Of a stretch of DNA of 19,947 nucleotides, positions 1-7,748 are shown piece by piece. The notes below the pieces were generated by a model. The model was not told the origin of the DNA. It worked only from the letters and a program-made list of their open reading frames with translations, and did not search any database. Source of the DNA: Frankiaceae bacterium (GTDB lineage Bacteria; Actinomycetota; Actinomycetes; JAFAQI01); contig JAVEEH010000325.1 in assembly GCA_030840545.1 (NCBI GenBank), positions 1-19,947 on the forward strand, written 5' to 3'. Numbering within the stretch: position 1 is the first letter of the stretch; every line of letters starts with the position of its first letter. The translations under genes were made by a program, and so were the position numbers.

Positions 1-1
1 G

Positions 2-2101
2 GGCCTGTCGCCGATCCAGGCGATCTACCAGGCACGGTTCAACCGTTACCTGCACGACCGTCAGATCAAGGACACCTCGCGTTCACACGTGTGGGGCTTC
101 TTCGGTGACGGCGAGATGGACGAGGTCGAGTCGCTCGGCGCCCTCGGCGTGGCGGCCCGCGAGGAGCTCGACAACCTCACGTTTGTCGTCAACTGCAACC
201 TGCAGCGTCTAGACGGTCCGGTCCGTGGCAACGGCAAGATCATCCAGGAGCTCGAGTCGTACTTCCGCGGCGCCGGCTGGCACGTCATCAAGGTCGTGTG
301 GGGTCGCGAGTGGGACGAGCTGCTCGCCAAGGACACCGACGGCGTGCTCGTCAACGTGATGAACACGACGCCGGACGGTCAGTTCCAGAAGTACTCCGTC
401 AGCGATGGCGCATTCATCCGCGAGGACTTCTTCGGCCGTGACCCTCGGCTGCGCAAGATGGTCGAGGGGTTGGCCGACGAGCAGCTGACCAAGCTCTCCC
501 GCGGCGGCCACGATTACCGCAAGGTCTACGCCGCGTTCAAGGCCGCTCGCGACCATGTCGGACAGCCGACAGTGATCCTCGCCCAGACCATCAAGGGCTG
601 GACGCTCGGCGCGGACTTCGAGGCGCGCAACGCGACGCACCAGATGAAGAAGCTGACCAAGGCCGAGCTCAAAGCGTTCCGGGACCGGCTCTACCTGGAG
701 ATCCCGGACAAGGAGCTCGAGGCCGAGCTGCCGCCCTACTATCACCCGGGCAAGGACAGCGACGAGATCCAGTACATGCTCGAACGCCGCCGCGCACTCG
801 GTGGCTTCCTGCCCTCTCGCGTCGACCGGTCCAAGCCGCTGCAGCTGCCCGGCGACAAGCCCTATGAGGCGTTGAAGAAGGGCTCGGGCAAGCAAGAGGT
901 CGCGACGACGATGGCTTTCGTGCGGCTGCTGAAAGACCTCATGAAGGACAAGAACATCGGCGCACGCTTCGTGCCGATCGTCCCGGACGAGGCACGCACC
1001 TTCGGCATGGACGCGATGTTCCCGACGGCGAAGATCTACTCACCGCACGGCCAGCGGTACGACGCCGTCGACGCCGACATGTTGTTGTCCTACAAGGAGG
1101 ACACCCGCGGGCAGATCCTGCACGAGGGCATCACCGAGGCCGGCTCGATGGCATCGGTGATCGCTGCAGGAACGGCCTACGCCACACACGGCGAGCCGAT
1201 GATCCCCGTCTACGTCTTCTACTCGATGTTCGGCTTCCAGCGCACCGGCGACCTGATGTGGGCGGCCGGCGACCAGCTGACCCGTGGCTTCCTGCTCGGC
1301 GCGACCGCCGGCCGCACGACACTCAACGGCGAGGGCCTGCAACATGAGGACGGCCACTCGCATCTGCTCGCCTCGACCAACCCTGCCTGCGTCAGCTACG
1401 ACCCCGCCTTTGCCTACGAGATCGCCATCATCGTGAAGGACGCGTTACGGCGGATGTACGGCGAGCAACCGGAGTCCGTCTTCTACTACCTGACGGTCTA
1501 CAACGAGCCGAAACACCAGCCGGCGATGCCGGACGACGTGGAGAACATCGAGGAACAGGTCCTGCGCGGCCTCTACCGGTGTGCACCGGCGCCGGACGTG
1601 ACCGGGAACGGCGACGCCCCGCGCGCGCAGCTGATCGCCAGCGGCACGGGCATCCACTGGGCCTTGACGGCGCAACGGCTGCTGGCCGAGGAGTGGGGCG
1701 TCGCCGCGGACGTGTGGAGTGCCACCTCGTGGACAGAGCTGCGTCGCGACGCACTCGAGTGCGACTCCCACAACCGTCTGCTCGGCGGCAGCGGGGGCGA
1801 CGAGCAGCGCACGCCGTTCATCACGCAACAGCTCGACGGCACATCGGGACCGGTGGTCGCCGTCAGCGACTGGATCCGCGCCGTGCCCGACCAGATCGCG
1901 CCGTGGGTGCCCAACGACTGGGCGTCGCTGGGCACGGACGGCTATGGCCGTTCGGACACCCGACCGGCGCTCCGCCGTTACTTCCGGGTCGATGCCGAGT
2001 CGATCGTGCTGGCGACGCTGATCGAGCTCGCCCGCCGCGGCGAGGTCAAGGCCGAGGCACCCCAGCAGGCGATCGAGAAGTACGACTTGGGTGACCGCTG
2101 A
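2..2101 (+). CDS. aceE: Pyruvate dehydrogenase E1 component, homodimeric type (5' truncated)
   Basis: This subunit decarboxylates pyruvate with thiamine diphosphate and passes the acetyl group to the lipoyl E2 subunit, giving acetyl-CoA in the cytoplasm. The reading frame is open from base 2, so the start lies outside the window. About 699 residues remain of a family usually near 890-910, so roughly the first 200 are missing. The thiamine-diphosphate motif GDGEMDE followed by VNCNLQRLDGPV is clear near the beginning. Further family hallmarks are AAGDQLTRGFLLGATAGRTT and GEGLQHEDGHSH in the middle, and the C-terminal transketolase-like part is complete up to TGA at 2099-2101. In Streptomyces aceE also lies near the fab cluster, which fits supply of acetyl-CoA for fatty acid synthesis. 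No clear terminator follows. Confidence 0.97.
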   Translation, partial: GLSPIQAIYQARFNRYLHDRQIKDTSRSHVWGFFGDGEMDEVESLGALGVAAREELDNLTFVVNCNLQRLDGPVRGNGKIIQELESYFRGAGWHVIKVVWGREWDELLAKDTDGVLVNVMNTTPDGQFQKYSVSDGAFIREDFFGRDPRLRKMVEGLADEQLTKLSRGGHDYRKVYAAFKAARDHVGQPTVILAQTIKGWTLGADFEARNATHQMKKLTKAELKAFRDRLYLEIPDKELEAELPPYYHPGKDSDEIQYMLERRRALGGFLPSRVDRSKPLQLPGDKPYEALKKGSGKQEVATTMAFVRLLKDLMKDKNIGARFVPIVPDEARTFGMDAMFPTAKIYSPHGQRYDAVDADMLLSYKEDTRGQILHEGITEAGSMASVIAAGTAYATHGEPMIPVYVFYSMFGFQRTGDLMWAAGDQLTRGFLLGATAGRTTLNGEGLQHEDGHSHLLASTNPACVSYDPAFAYEIAIIVKDALRRMYGEQPESVFYYLTVYNEPKHQPAMPDDVENIEEQVLRGLYRCAPAPDVTGNGDAPRAQLIASGTGIHWALTAQRLLAEEWGVAADVWSATSWTELRRDALECDSHNRLLGGSGGDEQRTPFITQQLDGTSGPVVAVSDWIRAVPDQIAPWVPNDWASLGTDGYGRSDTRPALRRYFRVDAESIVLATLIELARRGEVKAEAPQQAIEKYDLGDR

Positions 2102-2306
2102 GCCGCTGCCGATCATGTGTTGCGAGGTGTTGCCGGTGGTGGTGGTGGCGGTGCAGGGCCGCGGTCGACCCGCCCTTTGACGGATGGCCCAGCACGAGTC
2201 GCGTCGTCGTCGTACCGGCGAAAGGAGCGCTCACGAAGACGGCCGCGGCGAGAGCAGCCGGCAGCGCAGCCGCCGCGGTCGCCCCGACGAAGTTCGGCCG
2301 ATCCAT
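2046..2306 (-). CDS. Possible small exported or membrane-anchored His-rich protein (tentative)
   Basis: This is an 86-residue reading frame opposite the 3' end of aceE and the following gap. The ATG at 2306 is preceded by GGAGG with a 5-nt spacer, one of the best ribosome-binding sites in the window. The N-terminus is MDRPNFVGATAAAALPAALA, continuing into a hydrophobic stretch ending near VSAPFAG. This could be a signal peptide or a single membrane span. A His-rich patch (HRHHHHRQH) follows at about residues 53-61. The last 56 bases run antisense to aceE codons, so that part could be fortuitous. I recognise no family. The alternative is a chance ORF in G+C-rich DNA. Confidence 0.3.
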   Translation of the reverse strand: MDRPNFVGATAAAALPAALAAAVFVSAPFAGTTTTRLVLGHPSKGGSTAALHRHHHHRQHLATHDRQRLSGHPSRTSRSPAGVPRP

Positions 2307-2511
2307 GATCGCCTCCGGTGCGTCAAATGCCTGCTTTGCGCATGCCCGCGATCCGCCGCCGGTATGCCACCTCGGCCGAACGGAGGAGCCGCGTAGTCCT
2401 TTCGGGCAGCGGTGGTGGCCCGTTCCTCCCGTATTTGGGGTGAATCGGTGCGTTCTGCTCAGGTGGGACGCCTGCAGACCCGAGGATGAGGCAACTCCGA
2501 GGGGGGCAGCC
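2102..2511. other. Gene-poor stretch between aceE and the next gene
   Basis: These 410 bases hold no confident gene on the plus strand. The reading frame of the downstream gene stays open back to about 2305, but that upstream part has no usable ribosome-binding site and an unlikely composition. The minus strand holds the tentative small ORF 2046-2306. The GTGGTGGTGGTGGCGG run at 2142-2157 encodes its His-rich patch on the other strand. I see no tRNA, no clear terminator and no convincing promoter. Confidence 0.5.
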
Positions 2512-3348
2512 ATGGTCCGGCGCCGCACGGCAGCGATCGACACACTCGATGAGCACCCCAACCTGCCCGAGATCCTCGGCGTGCTGGCTCAGCTCCCCCA
2601 CATCTGTGACAGCGATCTCGAGCGGCTCGCGAACGCCTGGCACAACACCGTCGCGCTGGCCGAGGCCCGCGCCCGGGCTCTCGACCCCGACTCGCCGCTG
2701 GTGCTCGAAGTGCTCGCCGCCTTCGAAGCCGTGCAGTGCCTGTTCGCCGAAGACCTCGACGGCAGCGAGGACTACCTGCTGGTGGACCCCGAGGTCGCGA
2801 CCGTCGCCCTCAAGGCCGTGCGCGACGCGATCGCCGCGACCTACGCGCGCCCGATCCTGACCCGCTCCGAGCACGCCGCGCTGATGTCTGCGTGGCGCGT
2901 CGTCTACCCGACCGATGCCGTCGACGAGCCGGACCTGGGCCAACGGTCCGCCGAGGTCAAGGCCTTGCTGCAGGCGATGCCGCTGCTGGCGACCCGCTGT
3001 CATGACGGGTCGGCCGCCGAGCTCTACGAGTCGATCCTCGACATGAGCTGGGGCCTCGACGAGGACGTGCGCTCGGTCGCCCGCGACGAGGCCTGGCACG
3101 CTGCGGTGCTGACCAGCCGCCGGCGCGTCTGGGGTCTGGTGCGGCGCAGTGGCGCTGAGGGAATCTCGCGGTTCTGCCCGACGTGCAAGACCCGCGCCGA
3201 CGAGGACGACGACACGTTCCGCGTGCTGACCTTGTGCCTCGACGCCGCCTGCGCGTTGCTCGTGGCGGACGCGATCGACGACAACCTGGTCGACGTGCTT
3301 ACGCTGCCGGTGCAGAGCCTCATCCCGCGCCAGCGCGCCGCAGACTGA
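2512..3348 (+). CDS. Hypothetical protein with a CPTC motif near the C-terminus
   Basis: This 278-residue cytoplasmic protein matches no family that I recognise. The ATG at 2512 was chosen because a GAGGGGGG ribosome-binding site lies just upstream (about 2499-2506). Upstream extension of the frame to 2305 looks non-coding. The sequence is predicted mostly helical, with no signal peptide or membrane span. A patch reading RFCPTCKTR lies near residue 222, and further cysteines follow in LCLDAACALL. The CxxC pair could bind a metal, but only one clear CxxC is present. The rest is acidic and rich in Ala, Leu, Asp and Glu. It is followed after 37 nt by the O-methyltransferase gene. Codon use is like that of its neighbours, so the gene is very likely real. 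Confidence 0.8.
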   Translation: MVRRRTAAIDTLDEHPNLPEILGVLAQLPHICDSDLERLANAWHNTVALAEARARALDPDSPLVLEVLAAFEAVQCLFAEDLDGSEDYLLVDPEVATVALKAVRDAIAATYARPILTRSEHAALMSAWRVVYPTDAVDEPDLGQRSAEVKALLQAMPLLATRCHDGSAAELYESILDMSWGLDEDVRSVARDEAWHAAVLTSRRRVWGLVRRSGAEGISRFCPTCKTRADEDDDTFRVLTLCLDAACALLVADAIDDNLVDVLTLPVQSLIPRQRAAD

Positions 3349-3359
3349 CCGACCGTCGC

Positions 3360-3379
3360 TAGCCTCGCTGCGAGAGGCT
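3360..3379 (+). promoter_or_regulatory. TAGCCT -10-like box and RBS-covering hairpin before the methyltransferase gene
   Basis: TAGCCT at 3360-3365 fits the actinobacterial TANNNT -10 pattern and lies 20 nt before the GTG at 3386. AGCCTC at 3361-3366 can pair with GAGGCT at 3374-3379 around a 7-nt loop. The 3' arm overlaps the likely ribosome-binding site GAGAGG. The same element could therefore be a promoter, a weak terminator or a translational switch. No good -35 box is visible. Confidence 0.3.
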
Positions 3380-3385
3380 GACGGC

Positions 3386-4045
3386 GTGAACCAGCAGACG
3401 TGGACGGATGTCGACCGCTACCTCGGCGACCTGCTCGCCCCTCCTGATCCCATGTTGGACGCTGCCCTCGAAGCGGCCACCGCCGCCGGCCTGCCGCAGA
3501 TCCAGGTCTCGGCCACCCAGGGCAAGCTGCTGCACCTGCTCGCCCGCATCCGCGGCGCTCGACGCATCCTCGAGATCGGCACACTCGGCGGCTACAGCAC
3601 GATCTGGCTCGCCCGGGCGCTGCCGCCGGACGGCCGGCTGGTGACTCTCGAGATCGACCCGCACCACGCCGAGGTTGCCCGGCGCAACCTCGATCGCGCC
3701 GGGCTCGCCGGCCAGGTCGACGTCCGGGTGGGACCGGCGATCGACTCGCTGGCCGCGATGACCGACGAAGACCCGTTCGACCTCGTCTTCATCGACGCCG
3801 ACAAACCCGGCAACCCGGTCTATCTCGAGCGATCGCTGACCCTGTCGCGACCGGGCACGGTCATCGTCGTCGACAACGTGGTGCGGGGCGGCGCCGTGGT
3901 CGACCCGAGCAGCGCGGATGCGAACGTGATCGGGGTACGTCGCTGCCTCGAGCAGCTTGCGTCCGACCCTCGACTCGACGCCACCGCCCTGCAGACGGTC
4001 GGGAGCAAGGGATACGACGGGTTCGCGATCGCCGTCGTCCGCTGA
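3386..4045 (+). CDS. SAM-dependent O-methyltransferase, family 3 (catechol-OMT-like)
   Basis: This 219-residue soluble protein has the class I methyltransferase fold of the O-methyltransferase family 3, whose members transfer methyl from S-adenosylmethionine to hydroxyl groups of small phenolic substrates. The glycine-rich SAM motif LEIGTLGGYSTIWLARAL lies at about residues 57-74, an acidic ribose-binding residue follows in LVTLEID, and FIDADKP and VVDNVVRGG carry the typical metal-binding Asp and Asn positions. Length is normal for the family. The GTG start at 3386 follows GAGAGG at 3372-3377. The substrate cannot be told from the sequence, and the neighbours do not suggest a pathway. It may be transcribed alone or with the upstream hypothetical gene. 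Confidence 0.92.
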   Translation: MNQQTWTDVDRYLGDLLAPPDPMLDAALEAATAAGLPQIQVSATQGKLLHLLARIRGARRILEIGTLGGYSTIWLARALPPDGRLVTLEIDPHHAEVARRNLDRAGLAGQVDVRVGPAIDSLAAMTDEDPFDLVFIDADKPGNPVYLERSLTLSRPGTVIVVDNVVRGGAVVDPSSADANVIGVRRCLEQLASDPRLDATALQTVGSKGYDGFAIAVVR

Positions 4046-4129
4046 GCGGTCCGCAGCCCGTCACCTCCGGAGTTTTGCCTCGTTAGTCCGTTTGGAGCAG
4101 GCACTCTCGACGACGGACAAGGTGGGTCA

Positions 4130-5383
4130 GTGAACAAAGGTCTCCAGCGCACGGCGCTTGCCATGATCATCGCAAGCGCACTGACGATCTCGGCCGCGCA
4201 GGTCGCCGGCGCCTCGGTGTCGACGGACAATGCCTCCGGCTCGACCGCGCACCGGGCGGCTGTCAAGCAGCACCCGATCCTCCTGCCGACCGCGGCCAAC
4301 CAGTGGGCCCAGTCCACCAACGGCCCGTCACCGCTGCAGCCGCCGGCGCCGCCCTGCCCCGAGAACGGCCAGCTCCCCTCCCCCTTCTCCAACTGCGGCC
4401 TGCCGGGATTCCCCGCCGTCGGTCAGCCCTACCTCGGCAACATGGCTTACTGGGGTGGCCACGTGCAGGTGCACCCGCACGTCTACCTCATCTTGTGGGG
4501 CTGGGGTCAGCCCGGCGCCTTCTCCGGTCCGTGCCGGACAGAGCGGTTCCAGGAGCGGACGATCCACGTGACGCTGAAGTGCGACCCGCAGGGCGTGGGC
4601 AAGCGGATGGCGGACTTCGTGTCGGAGATGGGCGGCACCCAGTGGGCCGGCGTACAGACGCAGTACTACCAGGACGTCAAGACCGCCACCGGCACCAAGC
4701 GGCAGTTCATCGTCAACGACAAGAACGTGCTCGCAGGTGTGTGGACGGACAACACCAACCGCATCACGAAGAAGGTCACCTACACCAACATGGCTGAAGA
4801 GGCGCAGCGCGCCGCCGCCCATTTCCACGTCGCGAAGAAGGACCTCATCAACGCCAACTTCGTCATCGCCCAGCCGGCGCTGTTCAGCGACCCGCAGGCG
4901 GCGAAACAGGGCTACTGCGCGTTCCACGACTACACCCAGAAGGAGATCGAAGGCGGCATCTACAAGCACGTGACCGCCGGACTCGCCTACACGAACATGC
5001 CCTACGTCGCCAGCCAGGGCACCGGATGCGGTGCCAACCTCGTCAACGCTGGCGCCGCGGGTGCGCTCGACGGCGTCACCATCGCCCTGGGCCACGAGAT
5101 CGAAGAGACCGTCACGGACCCCGGCGCGGAAGACGTCCTGTCGGACGGCACCATCCTCGGCGGCTGGTTCGACCCGTTCGACCCCGAAGAAAATGGCGAC
5201 AAGTGCGCCTACGTCGGCGACAACTTCGGCCTCACCGACCCGAGCAACACCGGCGAGCCAGGCTCCGCCGGCAACATGAACGGCAACCGCGGCGACAAGT
5301 TCCCGGTGCAGTCGCTCTGGAGCAACACCGCGGCGGGCGGCGCCGGCTATTGCGCCGGAGCGGGCACCGACCTTCCGTTCTGA
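4130..5383 (+). CDS. Secreted protein resembling the EXORDIUM/phosphate-induced-1 family, HExxE motif
   Basis: This is an exported protein of 417 residues. The N-terminus MNKGLQRTALAMIIASALTI continues into an Ala-rich cleavage region near AQVAGA, which is a standard Sec signal peptide. GTG at 4130 follows AAGGTGGG. The mature part begins with a Pro-rich segment, then GGHVQVHPHVYLILWGWG. Near the end is ALGHEIEETVTDP (H322, E323, E326), followed by GGWFDPFDP and ENGDKCAY. The order HExxE...NP/DP, then W, then E-x-GD-x-C resembles the conserved end of plant EXORDIUM proteins and their bacterial relatives. Those relatives are extracellular with poorly known function. A metal-dependent peptidase-like role is conceivable but unproven. 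Its stop codon lies 2 nt from the stop of the convergent PHP gene, leaving no room for a terminator between them. Confidence 0.75.
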   Translation: MNKGLQRTALAMIIASALTISAAQVAGASVSTDNASGSTAHRAAVKQHPILLPTAANQWAQSTNGPSPLQPPAPPCPENGQLPSPFSNCGLPGFPAVGQPYLGNMAYWGGHVQVHPHVYLILWGWGQPGAFSGPCRTERFQERTIHVTLKCDPQGVGKRMADFVSEMGGTQWAGVQTQYYQDVKTATGTKRQFIVNDKNVLAGVWTDNTNRITKKVTYTNMAEEAQRAAAHFHVAKKDLINANFVIAQPALFSDPQAAKQGYCAFHDYTQKEIEGGIYKHVTAGLAYTNMPYVASQGTGCGANLVNAGAAGALDGVTIALGHEIEETVTDPGAEDVLSDGTILGGWFDPFDPEENGDKCAYVGDNFGLTDPSNTGEPGSAGNMNGNRGDKFPVQSLWSNTAAGGAGYCAGAGTDLPF

Positions 5384-5385
5384 GG

Positions 5386-6441
5386 TCAGTCCCCGTCCTG
5401 GGTCCACGCGAGCAGGTCGTCGACGTTCCACGTGTTGACGATGCGGTCCGCCGGCACCCCGCACTCCTCCGCACGCGCGCAGCCGTAAGGCTGCCAGTCG
5501 AGCTGCCCCGGCGCGTGTGCGTCCGTGTCGATGGAGAAGACGCAGCCGGTCTCGACGGCGAGGCTGAGCAGCCGGCGCGGCGGGTCGAGCCGCTCGGGTC
5601 GTGAGTTGATCTCGACAGCAACGCCGAACTGCCGGCAGGCCTCGAACACGATCTCCGCGTCGAACTCCGACTCCGGCCGGCCGCGTCCGACGACCAGCCG
5701 GCCGGTGCAGTGACCGAGCACGTCCATGTGCGGGTTGGCGATCGCGCTGACCATCCGCCGTGTCATGTCTTCCCTCGGCATCCGCAGCTTGGAGTGGACC
5801 GACGCGACGACCACGTCGAGCTCAGCGAGCAGCTCGGGGATCTGGTCGAGGGCGCCGCCATCGAGGATGTCGACCTCGATCCCGGTCAACACGCGGAACG
5901 GTTGCGCGTCGCCGGCCGCCGCCTCGGCCGCGAAGCGTTCGTTGAGGGCGCGCACGATGTCCAGCTGTTCGCGCAACCGTTCCGGGGACAGCCCGTTGGC
6001 GACGGTCAGTCGCGGCGAATGGTCGGTCAGAGCGACATAGTCGTGTCCGAGGTCACGGGCGGTCAGCACCATCTCCTCGATCGGTGAGCCTCCGTCGGAC
6101 CAGTCGGAGTGGGTGTGCAGATCGCCGCGCAGCGCCGCCCGCACGGCTTCGCCACCCGCCACCAGCGGGCCGGCGGCGGTCGACACGAGCTTGCTCAGGT
6201 AAGCCGGCATCGCACCTGTCGACGCCTCGGTCACGACGGTCGCCGTCACCTGCCCGATGCCGGGAAGCTCCTGCAAGGTGCCGGCGGCGATGCGTCCGGA
6301 CAGCTCGTCGTCGCTCAGCTGCGCGACGACGTCCGCCGCCCGACGAAATGCCTTCACCCGGTAGGTCGGCTCCCGGGCGCGCTCGAGCAGATAGGCGATC
6401 CGGGCCAGTGCGTCGACCGCCGGCCGCGACGTGATCGGCAT
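5386..6441 (-). CDS. PHP-domain phosphoesterase with helix-hairpin-helix motifs (PolX C-terminal-like)
   Basis: This 351-residue protein corresponds to the C-terminal half of DNA polymerase X: helix-hairpin-helix DNA-binding motifs (ELPGIGQVTATVV, about residues 58-70), then a PHP metal-dependent phosphoesterase domain. The metal ligands are all visible: DLHTHSDWSDG (H109, H111), LTDHS, GIEVDILDGG, VASVHS, LGHCTGR, EINSRPERLDPP and SIDTDAH. The nucleotidyltransferase palm of PolX is absent, so it should not polymerise DNA. Possible roles are 3'-5' exonuclease, 3'-phosphatase or another phosphoesterase. ATG at 6441 is preferred because TAACGT ends 7 nt upstream, a leaderless signature. The frame stays open upstream to 6612, but that part would overlap fasR. 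It is divergent from fasR, with 41 nt between start codons. Confidence 0.88.
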   Translation of the reverse strand: MPITSRPAVDALARIAYLLERAREPTYRVKAFRRAADVVAQLSDDELSGRIAAGTLQELPGIGQVTATVVTEASTGAMPAYLSKLVSTAAGPLVAGGEAVRAALRGDLHTHSDWSDGGSPIEEMVLTARDLGHDYVALTDHSPRLTVANGLSPERLREQLDIVRALNERFAAEAAAGDAQPFRVLTGIEVDILDGGALDQIPELLAELDVVVASVHSKLRMPREDMTRRMVSAIANPHMDVLGHCTGRLVVGRGRPESEFDAEIVFEACRQFGVAVEINSRPERLDPPRRLLSLAVETGCVFSIDTDAHAPGQLDWQPYGCARAEECGVPADRIVNTWNVDDLLAWTQDGD

Positions 6442-6448
6442 GGATGAG

Positions 6449-6454
6449 ACGTTA
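6449..6454 (-). promoter_or_regulatory. -10 box of a probable leaderless promoter for the PHP gene
   Basis: On the minus strand TAACGT is followed by 7 nt and then the ATG at 6441. That spacing puts the transcription start on or next to the start codon. No Shine-Dalgarno sequence is present, which agrees with a leaderless mRNA. Confidence 0.5.
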
Positions 6455-6482
6455 CCGACGAGTCTGCGAGAGGCTGCCGGAC

Positions 6483-7658
6483 GTGAGCCCCGGATCGGGC
6501 CCCCGGGTGCGGGCGGCGACGGTGAAGCGGCTGCAGCGTGCCGCGGGTGACATCGCTGCCGAGGCCGTGACGAGGATGGAGACCACGCTGCCGTGGTTCG
6601 CGGCGATGTCACCGAACCAGCGGTCGTGGATCGGCTTGGTGGCCCAGGCGGGTGTTGCGAGCTTCGTTGAATGGCTCGCCCATCCGCACGCCGCCCACGA
6701 CGTCACCGGTGGCGTCTTCGCGACGGCACCGCGCGAGATGGCCCGCGCCGTCAGCCTGCAGCAGACGGTCGAGCTCGTGCGCATCGCCGTTGAGACCGTC
6801 GAGGACCACGCCCCGGTGCTCGCTGTCGCCGGCGACGAGGACAAGCTGCGCGAAGCGGTGCTCCGCTACAGCCGCGAGCTGGCGTTCCAAGCCGCGCTGG
6901 TCTATGCGCGCGCGGCCGAGGAACGCGGGGCCTGGGATGCGCGGTTGGAGGCACTCGTCGTCGACGCGGTTGTCGTCGGCGAGCCCGACCCGGAGCTGCT
7001 GTCCCGGGCCGCCGCGCTCGGCTGGACCGGACACACCGCCGTCGCCGTGCTCGCCGGCACCGCCGGAGACACCGAGACGCAGCACTCCATCGAGGAGATC
7101 CGCCGGCTGGCCCGGCGCGACGGCTTCGACGTGCTGGCCAGCATCGACGGTCACCGGCTGGTCTGCGTGCTCGGCGTCGAAGGCGACCCGATGCCGGTTG
7201 CGCAGCTGCTCGCCGGCTTCTATGCGCCGGGCCCCGTGGTGGTCGGGCCCGCCGTCGACGACCTCGCCGGCGCCCCGGTGTCGGCTCGGGCAGCGCTCGC
7301 CGGGCTCAACGTCGCGGCCGCCTGGCCGGCGGCTCCGCGGCCCGTCCCAGCCGACGCGTTGCTGCCCGAGCGGGCCATCGCCGGTGATGAGGAAGCCCGG
7401 ACCGCATTGGCGGACGTCTACAGCCTGCTGGCCGTGACCGATCTGACGCTCGTCGACACCCTCGCCGCGTTTCTGGAAGCCGGCGCCTCCCTGGAAGCGA
7501 CGGCACGAGCCCTCTTTGTCCACCCGAACACCGTGCGTTACCGCCTGCGACGGGTGCACGACGTGTCCGGGTTCTCACCGGTTGATGCGCGCGAGCGGTG
7601 GGCCCTGCGCATCGGTCTGGCCCTCGGCCGACTGCGGGACGGCACGCTCTCCGGCTGA
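6483..7658 (+). CDS. fasR: PucR-type transcriptional activator of fatty acid biosynthesis
   Basis: This is a 391-residue regulator directly upstream of fabD, in the position and arrangement of Streptomyces FasR, which activates the fabD-fabH-acpP-fabF operon. The C-terminal PucR helix-turn-helix is clear in SLEATARALFVHPNTVRYRL and RRVHDVSGF. The N-terminal part, with TVKRLQRAAGDIAAEAVTRM and RSWIGLVAQAGVASFVEWL, matches my memory of FasR proteins. The GTG at 6483 is chosen because GAGAGG lies 9 nt upstream. An ATG at 6444 in the same frame would leave only 2 nt to the divergent PHP start. The stop at 7658 is followed at 7664 by a candidate operator. In Streptomyces FasR activates the fab promoter; here this is inferred from family and position. 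Confidence 0.9.
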   Translation: MSPGSGPRVRAATVKRLQRAAGDIAAEAVTRMETTLPWFAAMSPNQRSWIGLVAQAGVASFVEWLAHPHAAHDVTGGVFATAPREMARAVSLQQTVELVRIAVETVEDHAPVLAVAGDEDKLREAVLRYSRELAFQAALVYARAAEERGAWDARLEALVVDAVVVGEPDPELLSRAAALGWTGHTAVAVLAGTAGDTETQHSIEEIRRLARRDGFDVLASIDGHRLVCVLGVEGDPMPVAQLLAGFYAPGPVVVGPAVDDLAGAPVSARAALAGLNVAAAWPAAPRPVPADALLPERAIAGDEEARTALADVYSLLAVTDLTLVDTLAAFLEAGASLEATARALFVHPNTVRYRLRRVHDVSGFSPVDARERWALRIGLALGRLRDGTLSG

Positions 7659-7663
7659 TCTCG

Positions 7664-7680
7664 TTGTAGGAAACCTCTAA
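7664..7680. promoter_or_regulatory. Candidate FasR operator (17-bp imperfect inverted repeat)
   Basis: TTGTAGG-AAA-CCTCTAA is a 7-3-7 inverted repeat with 5 of 7 positions matching. It lies 6 nt after the fasR stop and 69 nt before the fabD start, where an activator of the fab operon would be expected to bind. Assignment to FasR is inference. No clear -35/-10 pair is visible behind it; TTGTGT at 7736-7741, 7 nt before the fabD GTG, is a weak -10 candidate. Confidence 0.4.
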
Positions 7681-7748
7681 ATCTCGTGCGCCAGGTCTGT
7701 GCGCGGCAGCATCCCGCCGAGGGGTCCCGACCGGGTTGTGTGGGAGAC

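Noticed and set aside
2305..2511. Upstream extension of the 278-residue protein
   Set aside because: No ribosome-binding site at the upstream start, while GAGGGGGG precedes the ATG at 2512.
4328..5464. 378-codon minus-strand frame opposite the secreted protein gene
   Set aside because: No recognisable domain, Val/Arg/Gly-rich composition, and the opposite strand has a signal peptide and conserved motifs.
6609..7559. 316-codon minus-strand frame opposite fasR
   Set aside because: A shadow of fasR; the plus strand has the PucR helix-turn-helix in frame.
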